A DNA stretch of 49,081 bases. It comes from Prevotella sp. Lineage in GTDB: Bacteria; Bacteroidota; Bacteroidia; Bacteroidales; Bacteroidaceae. The DNA is taken from positions 1-49,081 of the forward strand of contig JAKVJW010000021.1 of the NCBI GenBank assembly GCA_022486815.1, read 5' to 3'. This document shows, in pieces, positions 25,843 through 35,229 of the stretch; the stretch's first letter is position 1, and every line of letters starts with the position of its first letter. A program made the translations under genes and the position numbers. The notes beneath the pieces are model-generated. The model was given only the letters and a program-made list of their open reading frames with translations. It was not told the DNA's origin and searched no databases.

Positions 25843-28359
25843 TTAGAGATTATTCAGATTGACGGGCTCTTCATTCTGGTGGCGCTTAGTTCCTTTATTA
25901 TTGTTATTTGAAGAGTTGTTTGTTCCGTTTTCTCCCGAGGTATTTCCGTTTGTAGGTGCTGTAATCGGATTCCCATTTTCATCAAATTGAATTTCTTCGT
26001 TTGTTAAGGCTTTGATGCTGTCAGACTTTGTTGTTGTTTTCTTTACAGCTGGAGTTTTATAATAGCTTGCACAGGTGTACATACTTTTTGTAATATCCTC
26101 TTCTTCCGATTTAGGGAATTTTGCGTGATATTTTTTAAAGTGAGAGTCACTTAGTATAGATTTCAGAAAACTTCCGCACATAGGCAGAGCCGTTCGGGCT
26201 CCTTGTCCCAATGCTCCTGACCGGAAATGAATACACCTGTATTCTCCTCCTACCCATGCCCCTACAACAAGATTGGGCGTGACAGCCTCATACCATGCAT
26301 CCGAATGATTGTTGGTCGTTCCAGTCTTGCCACCGAAGTCCGTATCACGGAACCGGTCAATATAAGCCCGTAATCTGGCAGATGTTCCTCCTGGGTCGAT
26401 CAGTCCGCTCATTAACATTTGTTGCATCAGGTAAGCACTTTTATATGGAATGACCTGATTATCGTCTGATGGTCCTACATATACTTCTTTACCATTGTGA
26501 TCGAGAATATGAGTTACAAGTACCGGATCATGGTGCTTGCCTTGGTTAGGGATTACACAATAAGCATTTGTCAATTCTAGCAGATTGACATCGCTGGCTC
26601 CTAATGCCAGCGAAGGCTCATCATCCAAAGGGCTCTTGATTCCCATAGCTTGCGCTGTAGCGATAATCCTCTTGATACCCATTTCCTGGCCGACCCTGAC
26701 AGCGATAGAGTTGATACTTTGTGCAAATGCACTTTTCAGAGGGATTGAGTCGCCTGAAAAAGTTCCATTCGCATTGGTTGGCTGCCATGTTACTTCCATG
26801 TGTTTTTTCTTGTCATAGACCTGCATGGAGATAAACTCGTCACGGCGTTTATCGCATGGAGTTAATCCCTGATTCATGGCTTCTGTATAAACAAAAAGTT
26901 TGAATGTGGAACCCGGTTGACGTTCAGCTGTGACCTTGTCATATTTCCAATGGTTAAAGTCGATGTCACCAACCCAAGCCTTTACATACCCTGTCTGTGG
27001 CTCCATGGCTACCATTGCGCAATGCATGAAATGAACCATGTATTTGATGGAGTCCATGGTAGAAATATTTTTCTCTATGGTTCCCTTCTTATAGTCGAAA
27101 AGTTTTACCGGATGTGGCTTATTCAAATAATAAGCCACTGAATCAACATTATTGTGATATTTCTGACAAAGGTATTTGTAAACTGGTTGTTTCTCTGCTA
27201 TACCTTCGATGAATCCCGGAATAACATGCCCGTTCTCATCAACCCACGGATCATTATTTCCCCATTGGCTCTTAAAATTCTGCTGAATGATTTTCATTTG
27301 CTTTTCAGCAGCCTCTTCAGCATATTTCTGCATGTGAGTATCAATGGTTGTATAGATTTTTAATCCGCTTGTATACAAATCGTATCCATTTTCATCACAC
27401 CAATTCTTCAGGTATTGAGCTACTGCCTCACGGAAATATTTTGCCTGTCCGTCATAGTTCTCTTCTACTTTAAAGTTCAGTTTGATAGGAATTTTGGAAA
27501 TAGAATCAAAGGCACTCTTGCTCAGGTCTCCGTATTCAACCATATTAGCAAGAACGGTATTGCGCCGTTCAATGCTGTTCTTAGGATTTGTGCGCGGATT
27601 ATAGTATGAAGTAGCTTTTAACATTCCTACAAGTAGAGTAGCCTGTTCTGTTGTCAAGTCCTTTGGAGTAGTATTGAAATAAGTTTTGGCTGCTGTCTTG
27701 ATGCCGTATGCATTCGATCCGAAGTCAACGGTGTTTGCATACATAGTAAGGATCTCTTTTTTGCTGTAAACGGTTTCCAGTTTAGTAGCAATAATCCACT
27801 CCTTACTTTTGACTACGAGAATCCTAAGACCTGGGATGAGTCCTACAAGTCCTGTAGAATATTGGGAACGGACCCGGAACATGTTCTTTGCCAGTTGCTG
27901 AGTAATAGTGGAAGCACCACGTCCGTCATGATGGAGTAGTGCGTCTTTCATAGCCGAGAAAACTCCGATAGGGTCAACGCCAAAGTGATGATAGAAGCGT
28001 ACGTCTTCCGTATCGATCAACCCTTTGAAGAAAGCAGGATTAATCTCATTGTATTTTACAGGAGTACGGTTTTCATTAAAGTATTTTCCAATGAGTACAC
28101 CATCTGCACTATAGATTTCAGAAGCCTCGTTGACAGGAGGGTTCATAATACCGGTCAAATAACCTGGTGATTTACCAAAAAGCCAAAAAAAGTTGATGTC
28201 TACAGCTCCTAAATAAAGAAAGAAAGCTACGATGCACGATACGGCAGCTATGCAAACTTTTGTGTACCATCGTCTTCCCCTGTAGAGTCCTTTGTACCAT
28301 GGCCAGAATGTACGTAATTTCTGCCATGTCCAACTTATCAGTCTTCTTATTTTTTTCAT
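25843..28359 (-). CDS. Class A penicillin-binding protein (PBP1A-like)
   Basis: 838 residues from the ATG at 28359; a TTG nine codons upstream lies inside the promoter. One membrane helix (~42-64) follows a basic cytoplasmic tail. The GT51 glycosyltransferase has EDVRFYHHFGVDPIGVFSAM and GASTITQQLAKNMF. The transpeptidase has its nucleophile Ser484 in QPGSTFKLF, the SxN motif as QSINSIAV and KTG as GGKTGTTNNHSDAW. It polymerises and cross-links peptidoglycan. The C-terminus is a ~75-residue Asn/Thr/Gly-rich disordered tail (for example NGNTSGENGTNNSSNNNNKG). It lies between miaA and the helicase gene, within a short operon. A second class A PBP is at 44555-46867. Confidence 0.96.
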   Translation of the reverse strand: MKKIRRLISWTWQKLRTFWPWYKGLYRGRRWYTKVCIAAVSCIVAFFLYLGAVDINFFWLFGKSPGYLTGIMNPPVNEASEIYSADGVLIGKYFNENRTPVKYNEINPAFFKGLIDTEDVRFYHHFGVDPIGVFSAMKDALLHHDGRGASTITQQLAKNMFRVRSQYSTGLVGLIPGLRILVVKSKEWIIATKLETVYSKKEILTMYANTVDFGSNAYGIKTAAKTYFNTTPKDLTTEQATLLVGMLKATSYYNPRTNPKNSIERRNTVLANMVEYGDLSKSAFDSISKIPIKLNFKVEENYDGQAKYFREAVAQYLKNWCDENGYDLYTSGLKIYTTIDTHMQKYAEEAAEKQMKIIQQNFKSQWGNNDPWVDENGHVIPGFIEGIAEKQPVYKYLCQKYHNNVDSVAYYLNKPHPVKLFDYKKGTIEKNISTMDSIKYMVHFMHCAMVAMEPQTGYVKAWVGDIDFNHWKYDKVTAERQPGSTFKLFVYTEAMNQGLTPCDKRRDEFISMQVYDKKKHMEVTWQPTNANGTFSGDSIPLKSAFAQSINSIAVRVGQEMGIKRIIATAQAMGIKSPLDDEPSLALGASDVNLLELTNAYCVIPNQGKHHDPVLVTHILDHNGKEVYVGPSDDNQVIPYKSAYLMQQMLMSGLIDPGGTSARLRAYIDRFRDTDFGGKTGTTNNHSDAWYEAVTPNLVVGAWVGGEYRCIHFRSGALGQGARTALPMCGSFLKSILSDSHFKKYHAKFPKSEEEDITKSMYTCASYYKTPAVKKTTTKSDSIKALTNEEIQFDENGNPITAPTNGNTSGENGTNNSSNNNNKGTKRHQNEEPVNLNNL

Positions 28360-28383
28360 TATTTTTTGCCTGTTTTGTGTTTG

Positions 28384-28391
28384 CAAATGTA
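28384..28391 (-). promoter_or_regulatory. -7 promoter element for PBP gene, overlapping miaA 3' region
   Basis: Minus-strand TACATTTG (forward 28384-28391) sits just before the PBP start and next to the miaA stop at 28393. A TTG about 18 bases further upstream may serve as -33. The PBP gene can thus be transcribed independently of miaA. Confidence 0.6.
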
Positions 28392-28392
28392 C

Positions 28393-29307
28393 CTATTTAT
28401 TTGCTAAAGCAATGCTCTCATCTATATAATTTATGATTTCTTTAATGTTATCGGGATTCATCCAGTGAATTTCCTGATCATGTTTAAACCATGTGAGTTG
28501 CTTCCGCATATATTGCCGTGTATTAGACTGGATTCTCCGTATCGCCTCTTCTAAATCGATTATGCCGTCAAAATAGTCGAAAAATTCTTTATAACCTACT
28601 GTCTTCAGTGCATTTAGTCCTCTTTTTGGATAGACATCTCTGGCCTCTTGTTCCAATCCTTTATTTATCATTTCCAGTACACGGTCATTGATTCGTTCAT
28701 AGAGTATTCCACGATCACGATTTAATCCTATTTTAAGAATATTAAAGGGACGTTTTTTTACTGTATGATGGCGAAAAGAGGTATAGGTCCGACCTGTCAT
28801 TTCACAGATTTCCAAAGCATGAATGACGCGACGAGGATTTTTTTTATCTACAACTTCCCAATGCTCCGGATCCAGATGATGCAGTTCTTCCACTAAAGCA
28901 GGCAGACCTTCTTTAGCTAACCGCTGCATCATCTTTGTCCGGGTGATGCTGTCTACCGTAGGTATATCATCGATCCCTTTACAAACTGCATCAAGATAGA
29001 GCATCGACCCACCTGCGAGAAGAGCTACGTCATTTTTTTGAAAAAGGGAGTATAGAAGATTCATCACATCTTGTTCATACATTGATGCTGAATAGTAATC
29101 TTCGATATGATGATTTCCTACAAAATAATGTTTTATGCGATTTTGCTGTTCCTGAGTAGGCGCAGCTGTTCCTATAGGAAGTTCCTTGAAAATTTGTCTG
29201 CTGTCTGCATTGATGATAGGTATATGCAAATGTTCGGCTAATTCAAGGCATAATGCTGTCTTTCCAACTCCTGTTGGTCCTAAGATTACAATTAAAGATT
29301 TTGCCAT
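28393..29307 (-). CDS. miaA: tRNA dimethylallyltransferase
   Basis: 304 residues from the ATG at 29307, the normal MiaA start (MAKSLIVILGPTGVGKTALC, Walker A at residues 10-17). A frame running 22 codons further upstream has no homologue-like content. Conserved pieces are INADSRQIFKELPIGTA, YFVGNHHIEDYYSAS, GGSMLYLDAV, NPRRVIHALEICEMTG and the C-terminal KTVGYKEFFDYFDG and RRIQSNTRQYMRKQLTWFK. The enzyme adds a dimethylallyl group to A37 of tRNAs reading codons that begin with U. It is separated from lpxA by a ~210-base gap with a terminator and a second structured element. Confidence 0.97.
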   Translation of the reverse strand: MAKSLIVILGPTGVGKTALCLELAEHLHIPIINADSRQIFKELPIGTAAPTQEQQNRIKHYFVGNHHIEDYYSASMYEQDVMNLLYSLFQKNDVALLAGGSMLYLDAVCKGIDDIPTVDSITRTKMMQRLAKEGLPALVEELHHLDPEHWEVVDKKNPRRVIHALEICEMTGRTYTSFRHHTVKKRPFNILKIGLNRDRGILYERINDRVLEMINKGLEQEARDVYPKRGLNALKTVGYKEFFDYFDGIIDLEEAIRRIQSNTRQYMRKQLTWFKHDQEIHWMNPDNIKEIINYIDESIALANK

Positions 29308-29343
29308 ATTAGCAGCGGATGATGATTTTAAGGCATATTGTTG

Positions 29344-29397
29344 ACTGGTTTTTTGAGGATCATAATGGTTCATAGAGCCATTATTTTCATAACCAGT
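29344..29397 (-). repeat. Nested inverted repeat upstream of miaA
   Basis: Outer arms ACTGGTT (29344-29350) and AACCAGT (29391-29397) enclose inner arms ATAATGG (29362-29368) and CCATTAT (29378-29384). Both pairs are perfect. The structure lies about 40-90 bases upstream of the miaA ATG and, if transcribed, would fold into the miaA leader. Confidence 0.5.
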
Positions 29398-29444
29398 ATC
29401 TTTGAGTTTTTCTATATAAAATTATTTTGGAATAGTAATATATA

Positions 29445-29500
29445 AGAAAATGAGGATGATTCCGGGAACACTAATGTTTCAGACTCCATCCTCATTTTCT
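29445..29500 (-). terminator. Terminator-like hairpin after lpxA
   Basis: Arms AGAAAATGAGGATG (29445-29458) and CATCCTCATTTTCT (29487-29500) form a perfect 14-bp stem about 18 bases past the lpxA stop, with further partial pairing inside the 28-base loop. The downstream minus-strand bases are A/T-rich (TATATATTA) rather than a pure T run. Confidence 0.75.
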
Positions 29501-29517
29501 AATGTATTCAAAGAACC

Positions 29518-30291
29518 TTATTTTATAATTCCGCGTTTTGAATTTTCTACGAAATCAATGATATACTGTATCTCTGGTGTGATTTGAAGATTTTCTCTGA
29601 TCTTCTGAATACCTTCTTTGCGAGTTGGTGCCAGATAGATATAGCGATAAGCATTATGAATCAATTCGATAAGTTCATTGCTGAACCCATGACGACGGAG
29701 TCCAATTAAGTTAATACCTGCATATCGGATAGGTTCCTTTCCTGCAATAATATACGGAGGAATGTCCTGTGAAAAACGACTGCCTCCCTGAATCATGACG
29801 TATGAACCAATGTGACAGAACTGATGGCAGAGAACTTCAGCACTGATGATAGCATTATCATCACAATGTACTTCTCCACCAAATTTCGTGGAGTTTCCAA
29901 TAATCAGATTGCTCCCGAAAAAACAATCATGTGCGATATGCATGTTTTCCATCAGTAGATTATTGTTGCCAACTTTGGTCATGCCTTTTGAGACAGTTCC
30001 TCTTGAGATCGTTACGTTTTCTCTTACGCTATTGTTGTCACCTAAGTAGCAAAGGGTAGATTCTCCCTTGAATTTTAAGTCCTGTGGCTTGGTTGAGATA
30101 CTTGTACCGGGGAAAAATTCATTACCATTGCCAATACGTGCTCCATAGTTAATAGTAACACTATTCTGCAGGATATTTCCGTCTCCGATAACTGTATCTT
30201 GATCAATGTAGCAGAAAGGGCCGATAATATTATCTTCACCTATCTTTGCTCTTGGATCAACATAAGCTAATGGGCTAATTTTATTAGACAT
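29518..30291 (-). CDS. lpxA: UDP-N-acetylglucosamine O-acyltransferase
   Basis: 257 residues, standard LpxA length. Residues ~1-185 are left-handed beta-helix hexapeptide repeats (for example ISPLAYVDPRAKIGEDNIIG and VIGDGNILQNSVTINYGARI). The catalytic His lies in MENMHIAHDC. The helical C-terminus begins GINLIGLRRHGFSNELIELI, which is diagnostic for LpxA. The enzyme adds the 3-O-acyl chain to UDP-GlcNAc, the first step of lipid A synthesis. It is the last gene of the lpxD-lpxC/fabZ-lpxA unit, 10 bases after the fusion gene. Confidence 0.97.
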   Translation of the reverse strand: MSNKISPLAYVDPRAKIGEDNIIGPFCYIDQDTVIGDGNILQNSVTINYGARIGNGNEFFPGTSISTKPQDLKFKGESTLCYLGDNNSVRENVTISRGTVSKGMTKVGNNNLLMENMHIAHDCFFGSNLIIGNSTKFGGEVHCDDNAIISAEVLCHQFCHIGSYVMIQGGSRFSQDIPPYIIAGKEPIRYAGINLIGLRRHGFSNELIELIHNAYRYIYLAPTRKEGIQKIRENLQITPEIQYIIDFVENSKRGIIK

Positions 30292-30301
30292 TATCTATTA
30301 T

Positions 30302-31687
30302 TTATTTATTCTTAATAATTTGTGCTGTGAATGTTGCTTCTGAGACAACACGGTCACCGACAAACATATATCCTTTCATGGAACTGATGCCATGGCGGAC
30401 AGGATAAAGAAGTTCTACGCGGAAAAGAAGAGTATCTCCCGGCACTACTTTCTGACGAAATTTTACATCATCGATTTTAACAAAATAGGTAGACCACCGT
30501 TCCGGATCCTTAAGTTGGTTTAGTACTAACAATCCGCCACATTGAGCCATCGCTTCTATCTGAAGGACACCTGGCATAACAGGTTCCTTAGGAAAATGGC
30601 CTTGAAAAAAAGGTTCATTTGCCGTTACGTTCTTTATTCCGACAATACTAGTTGGCCCCATATCAATGATTTTATCTACTAATTGCATAGGGTAGCGGTG
30701 TGGGAGCAACTGGCGTATACGGACATTATCCATTACTGGCGGCTCGTTAGGGTTGTAGATGGGAGCCTGGATTTCATGTTTATGAATTTCCTTCCGCATC
30801 TGTCGGGCGAACTTGTTGTTGATCGTGTGTCCGGGACGTGTTGCAATGATACGTCCCTTGATCGGCTTTCCGATTAAGGCCATATCTCCGATAATATCAA
30901 GCAACTTATGTCGAGTGCATTCATTTTCCCATAGTAACGGTTTATGCTGGATATATCCAATCTTAGTTGCATCAATATGCGGAACTTTCAGTATGTCTGC
31001 CAATTTATCAAGTTGCTCCTGTGATTCCAGTTTCTCATAAATCACGATAGCATTATCAAGATCCCCCCCCTTTATCAAGTTAGCTTTCAACAAGGGTACA
31101 ATATCACGAACGAATACAAAGGTACGTGCAGGAGCTATTTCTTTAGGAAAATCTTGAGTGTTATCCAAAGTAGCAAACTGACTATTGATGAATTTGCTTT
31201 GGAATGAGCACATTGCAGTAATGCTGAACTGATCATCCGGAAGAATAGTTATCACAGAACCGTTCTGTTCATCTTTTACTTCAATCTTTTTTCGTATGAT
31301 ATAATAATCTTTCTCCGCATTTTGTTCTAAGATACCTACTTCATGAATCTTTTCAACATACATGGCTGCAGATCCATCAAGGATAGGAAATTCTGATCCG
31401 TTGACCTGAATCAGGCAGTTGTCTATGCCTAAAGCATAAAGTGCTGCCATGCCATGTTCTATGGTACCTATGCGAATGTTGCCTTCACCTAAAACAGTGC
31501 CTCTTTGGGTCTCAACTACATTATCGGCAATTGCATCAAGGATTGGATGATCTTCCAGATCAATGCGTTGGATTTTATAACCGCTATTTTCGGGAGCGGG
31601 ATTAAAGGTTACTGTGAGATCTGCTCCTGTATGAAGACCTTTCCCAAAAAGGGAAAAACTTCCTTTTAGAGTTTTTTGTTTGGACAT
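30302..31687 (-). CDS. lpxC: Fused UDP-3-O-acyl-N-acetylglucosamine deacetylase / 3-hydroxyacyl-ACP dehydratase
   Basis: 461 residues holding two enzymes. LpxC spans ~1-305: GKGLHTGADLTVTFNPA, the zinc His in GTIEHGMAALYALG, and HKLLDIIGDMALIG with the other ligands. FabZ spans ~325-461: LLPHRYPMQLVDKI, GHFPKEPVMPGVLQIEAMAQ with catalytic His364 and Glu378, and a typical hot-dog-fold end. LpxC removes the N-acetyl group, committing to lipid A; FabZ dehydrates hydroxyacyl-ACP and so competes with lipid A for the same acyl pool. The fusion is a known Bacteroidetes feature. It lies between lpxD and lpxA in one transcript. Confidence 0.97.
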   Translation of the reverse strand: MSKQKTLKGSFSLFGKGLHTGADLTVTFNPAPENSGYKIQRIDLEDHPILDAIADNVVETQRGTVLGEGNIRIGTIEHGMAALYALGIDNCLIQVNGSEFPILDGSAAMYVEKIHEVGILEQNAEKDYYIIRKKIEVKDEQNGSVITILPDDQFSITAMCSFQSKFINSQFATLDNTQDFPKEIAPARTFVFVRDIVPLLKANLIKGGDLDNAIVIYEKLESQEQLDKLADILKVPHIDATKIGYIQHKPLLWENECTRHKLLDIIGDMALIGKPIKGRIIATRPGHTINNKFARQMRKEIHKHEIQAPIYNPNEPPVMDNVRIRQLLPHRYPMQLVDKIIDMGPTSIVGIKNVTANEPFFQGHFPKEPVMPGVLQIEAMAQCGGLLVLNQLKDPERWSTYFVKIDDVKFRQKVVPGDTLLFRVELLYPVRHGISSMKGYMFVGDRVVSEATFTAQIIKNK

Positions 31688-31738
31688 ACTAATTCTATTT
31701 TACCTCTTTTTTGTTTTACTCAACAGGCGAAAGGATTT

Positions 31739-32791
31739 TTATTTGTCCTTTGCTTTCTTGAGTGTATCCACTTCTTTTTGAAGTTCAATAATTTGTCGAT
31801 ATAACTCCGGCAGTTTTTGAAAAATAGCCTGAGATTTAAAATAGGGAAAAGGCTGCATGGGGAATGTACCAATCAATGTCTGATTGTCTTTTATATTACT
31901 GGGGACACCACTTTTTGCACCTAATTTTACATTGTTACCTATCTTGATATGTCCTGAGATACCGCATTGCCCTCCGAACATGCACCATTTACCGACCTTC
32001 GTTGATCCGGCGATCCCCACTTGAGCTGACATTACCGTATTTTCACCGATATCATCATTATGGGCAATCTGAATCAAATTGTCTAATTTTACACCTTTTC
32101 GAATATACGTGCTTCCCATTGTTGAACGGTCGATACAGGTGTTAGCACCAACTTCGACATCGTCTTCTATAGTTACAATACCTATCTGTGGAATCTTATC
32201 ATAGCTGTTTGTCTGTGGGTTAGGTGCAAAGCCAAAGCCATCTGCACCTATGACAGAGCCGGAGTGGAGAATGACACGGTTACCGAGTTTGCAACTATGG
32301 TAAATGGTGACATTCGGATAGATTTTACAATCTTGTCCTACTTGTACATTATCTCCGATGTAGGCATGAGGGTAAATCTTGGATCCGTTGCCGATGATTG
32401 CGTTGTCTCCAATAAATGCAAATGCTCCGATATACACATCCTTCCCGATCTGTGCTTTTGGTGAAATGAATGCCAGGGAATCAATCCCTTCCTTTTCTGG
32501 GATTGAAGACTGATAGAGTTGCAGTAATTTGGCTACACAGTCACGAACATTATTTACCCATATAATCGTTAAATCCTTGGGAACTTCTTTCCCTAATTTA
32601 ATTTGGTCATCTACAAGGATTATAGTAGATTTGGTCTGATATATATAATTAATATATTTTGGATTAGCCAGAAAAGAAATGGCTTTTGGAACCCCTTCTT
32701 CAATTTTGGCGAATGTATTTACAGTGGCTTTTTCGTCACCTACGATACGGCCTTGAATAAAAGCGGCAATTTGTTTTGCGGTAAATTCCAT
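31739..32791 (-). CDS. lpxD: UDP-3-O-acylglucosamine N-acyltransferase
   Basis: 350 residues. An N-terminal uridine-binding domain (~1-100: [37 protein letters not shown]) is followed by a long hexapeptide-repeat beta-helix (~105-310) and a short C-terminal helix ([17 protein letters not shown]) of the trimer. The catalytic His lies in [11 protein letters not shown]. The DGFGFAPN segment is typical of LpxD. It adds the N-linked acyl chain in lipid A synthesis. First gene of the lpx operon, with a minus-strand promoter element about 28 bases upstream of its ATG. Confidence 0.97.
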   Translation of the reverse strand: MEFTAKQIAAFIQGRIVGDEKATVNTFAKIEEGVPKAISFLANPKYINYIYQTKSTIILVDDQIKLGKEVPKDLTIIWVNNVRDCVAKLLQLYQSSIPEKEGIDSLAFISPKAQIGKDVYIGAFAFIGDNAIIGNGSKIYPHAYIGDNVQVGQDCKIYPNVTIYHSCKLGNRVILHSGSVIGADGFGFAPNPQTNSYDKIPQIGIVTIEDDVEVGANTCIDRSTMGSTYIRKGVKLDNLIQIAHNDDIGENTVMSAQVGIAGSTKVGKWCMFGGQCGISGHIKIGNNVKLGAKSGVPSNIKDNQTLIGTFPMQPFPYFKSQAIFQKLPELYRQIIELQKEVDTLKKAKDK

Positions 32792-32818
32792 TTTGGCAAT
32801 GAGATTGATTTATTGTTG

Positions 32819-32826
32819 CAAAGGTA
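32819..32826 (-). promoter_or_regulatory. -7 promoter element for lpxD operon
   Basis: Minus-strand TACCTTTG (forward 32819-32826), an exact -7 match 28 bases before the lpxD ATG. A TTTG (forward 32841-32844) is only 14 bases away, so the -33 element is uncertain. Confidence 0.65.
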
Positions 32827-33176
32827 GAAAAATTAATTCACAAATGTTGATAACATAAGTAATATTTGCGATTTTTTTTGGATAACAAAAGGATATCTGA
32901 CAAATCATATATTCCTTTTTCGTCTCTGTAAGTTCCCTTGTTTTAGAGAGTTGAAACTTGATTGCCAATTATAAGACAGGTGTCGTCCAACATAGAATTA
33001 ATGTTGAACGACACCATTTATATTATAGGAATGTTAAGGAATCTTTTTTCTTCGATTTTTTAGTTGTAATAGGTTAGTTCTGGCAGTTCTATTTTCGCAT
33101 TGGCTCAAATATTGCTTATAATAAATTTATAGATTTAGGGCATTAATAGATCAATGAAATGGTGTTATGCTACTTT
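32827..33176. other. Intergenic region between pyrF and lpxD
   Basis: About 350 bases without a credible gene. It contains a large hairpin (32979-33015), described separately, and otherwise A/T-rich sequence that includes the upstream part of the lpxD promoter. Confidence 0.6.
32979..33015. terminator. Large hairpin downstream of pyrF
   Basis: Arms at 32979-32993 (GGTGTCGTCCAACAT) and 33001-33015 (ATGTTGAACGACACC) pair at 14 of 15 positions around a 7-base loop. It lies ~160 bases past the pyrF stop and is the only strong hairpin there. No T run follows on either strand, so it may be a processed 3' end or a protein site rather than a standard terminator. Confidence 0.5.
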
Positions 33177-34007
33177 TTACTTGAGGCCTATCTTTTGCAG
33201 TTCTATAGACATTTGTTGTTGTAATGCGAGAGCTTTTTTAGTTGCAGCTTGGCCAAAATCTTTCTCATGGCTGGCATAAATGATCCCACGTGATGAGTTG
33301 ACAATAAGCCCACAGTCAGAAATAATCGCATGCTGGCACACCTCCTGCAGACTTCCTCCTTGAGCGCCGACACCGGGAACAAGTAGAAAACTCTTTGGCG
33401 CACATTTCCGGATAGCGTTAAATAATTCACCTTGCGTGGCACCGACAACATACATCATATTATCGATATTACCCCAATCCTGACTTCTACGGATGACTTT
33501 TTCGAAGAGTCGTTCACCTTTTTCATCTTTAGTTAACTGAAAGTCATGACTTCCAGGGTTACTTGTCAACGCCAGCAGAATCACCCATTTGTCAGGATAA
33601 GACAAAAACGGCTTTACACTGTCTTCACCCATATAGGGAGCTACAGTCAGAGCATCTACATTATAATTCTCGAAGAACGTACGTGCGTACATTGCAGAGG
33701 TATTTCCGATATCCCCTCGTTTTGCATCTGCAATAATAAAATGATGGGGATAATTCTCTTTCAGGTAATCTATCGTTTCCTGAAAAGCTTTCATTCCTGA
33801 TAACCCCATACTTTCATAGAAGGCCAGATTGGGTTTGTAGGCTATACAGTAGGGAGCCGTAGCATCTATGATAGTTTGATTAAATGTGAAGATCGGATCT
33901 TTTTCCCCTTTGAGGCACTCCGGAATTTTCTTAATATCGGTATCCAGTCCTACGCAGAGAAAACTCTGCTTTTCCCTGATTTGTTCTACAAGTTGTTGTC
34001 TGTCCAT
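33177..34007 (-). CDS. pyrF: Orotidine 5'-phosphate decarboxylase (type 2)
   Basis: 276 residues, the longer type 2 form. The motif [19 protein letters not shown] carries the catalytic Lys-Asp-Lys-like charged cluster of the family, and the phosphate-binding end is [11 protein letters not shown] followed by [12 protein letters not shown]. The N-terminus [18 protein letters not shown] is typical. The enzyme converts orotidine monophosphate to UMP. It is the last gene of the phoH-to-pyrF cluster, 27 bases downstream of prfA. Together with pyrB, pyrI and pyrG, four steps or subunits of pyrimidine synthesis are found in this window in three different units. Confidence 0.96.
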   Translation of the reverse strand: MDRQQLVEQIREKQSFLCVGLDTDIKKIPECLKGEKDPIFTFNQTIIDATAPYCIAYKPNLAFYESMGLSGMKAFQETIDYLKENYPHHFIIADAKRGDIGNTSAMYARTFFENYNVDALTVAPYMGEDSVKPFLSYPDKWVILLALTSNPGSHDFQLTKDEKGERLFEKVIRRSQDWGNIDNMMYVVGATQGELFNAIRKCAPKSFLLVPGVGAQGGSLQEVCQHAIISDCGLIVNSSRGIIYASHEKDFGQAATKKALALQQQMSIELQKIGLK

Positions 34008-34034
34008 GTATGTGGTTTATCTTAATGATGGGAA

Positions 34035-35147
34035 TTATAACTCACTTTCTTTTAGTTTCTCTGCATTTTCTGCTACGATCAGATGATCGATCATCTCCTG
34101 AATATTTCCATTCATAAATCCTTGAAGATCATGTGTCGTATATCCGATACGATGATCCGTCACACGTCCCTGTGGAAAATTATAGGTTCGGATCTTGGCA
34201 CTGCGATCTCCTGTAGAAACCAGTGATTTGCGTCTGCTGGCAATGTCATTGACGTATTTCGAATGTTCGCGGTCATAAATAAATGTGCGTAGTCGTGCCA
34301 ATGCCCGTTCCTTGTTCTTCGGTTGGTCCCGGGTTTCTGTACTTTCAATTAAAATTTCTTCAACTTCGCCCGTATTTGGATTTTTCCACGGATAGCGAAG
34401 TCGTACGCCTGATTCAACCTTATTTACATTTTGCCCTCCGGCACCACTTGAACGGAAGGTATCCCATTTGATATTTCCTTCGTTGATATGTACTTCGAAT
34501 TTATCTGCTTCCGGTAAAACGGCGACTGTAGCAGCTGAAGTATGCATACGCCCTTGGGTTTCTGTAGCCGGTACTCGCTGCACCCGATGGACACCACTTT
34601 CATATTTCAGAGTACCATAGACATTGTTGCCACTGACCGAAAAGACAATTTCCTTGTATCCTCCGACAGATCCTGTCGAAAAACTCATGATGCTGACTTT
34701 CCATCCTTTTTTGTCACAGTACTTCTTGTACATATTAAAAAGGTCTCCCGCGAACAGAGCGGCTTCATCACCACCTGTACCTGCACGAATTTCCATCTGT
34801 ACGTTTTTGCCGTCTTCCGGATCTTTCGGAACAAGGTCCAATTTTATTTCTTCTTCAAGTTTGGGCTGGAGTTCTTCATTAGCCTGTAATTCTTGCCGGG
34901 CCATTTCTTTCATCTCAGGATCATCTTCATTAGAGAGAATATCCTTAGCTTCTTGGATCGCATTCAGACAGGCAACGTATTTCTTGCGTGCTTGCATGAT
35001 CTCTTCCAGTTCCTTATATTCTTTGGACAACTTGACATAGCGGGCTTGGTCAGCGATGACAGAAGGGTCAGTAATGAGTGTGCTGATTTCTTTGAATCGG
35101 TTTCCCAGTCCTTCAAGTTTTTCTAATATACTGTTTGTTTCAGCCAT
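34035..35147 (-). CDS. prfA: Peptide chain release factor 1
   Basis: 370 residues, slightly longer than the ~360 of E. coli RF1. The class I release factor GGQ motif is in RSSGAGGQNVNKVESGVRL. The codon-recognition region of RF1 lies in the VHRVQRVPATETQGRMHTSA segment, where PAT (as PxT) reads UAG/UAA; this separates it from RF2. An N-terminal coiled helix bundle (~1-100) and C-terminal VTDHRIGYTTHDLQGFMNGN are standard. It ends translation at UAA and UAG and is methylated at the GGQ Gln by PrmC (known of the family). Located between purM and pyrF. Confidence 0.97.
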   Translation of the reverse strand: MAETNSILEKLEGLGNRFKEISTLITDPSVIADQARYVKLSKEYKELEEIMQARKKYVACLNAIQEAKDILSNEDDPEMKEMARQELQANEELQPKLEEEIKLDLVPKDPEDGKNVQMEIRAGTGGDEAALFAGDLFNMYKKYCDKKGWKVSIMSFSTGSVGGYKEIVFSVSGNNVYGTLKYESGVHRVQRVPATETQGRMHTSAATVAVLPEADKFEVHINEGNIKWDTFRSSGAGGQNVNKVESGVRLRYPWKNPNTGEVEEILIESTETRDQPKNKERALARLRTFIYDREHSKYVNDIASRRKSLVSTGDRSAKIRTYNFPQGRVTDHRIGYTTHDLQGFMNGNIQEMIDHLIVAENAEKLKESEL

Positions 35148-35229
35148 TATGCTTCTTATCTTCTTAAACTTAATTTATAGAGTGAAAATAATGGATTCTT
35201 TTTGAATCAGCCTTATGAATCAATTTGAC

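Noticed and set aside
25850..26080. Asn-rich 3' end of the PBP gene as a frameshifted or degraded region
   Set aside because: The frame is intact to the stop and disordered tails are common in class A PBPs of this group.
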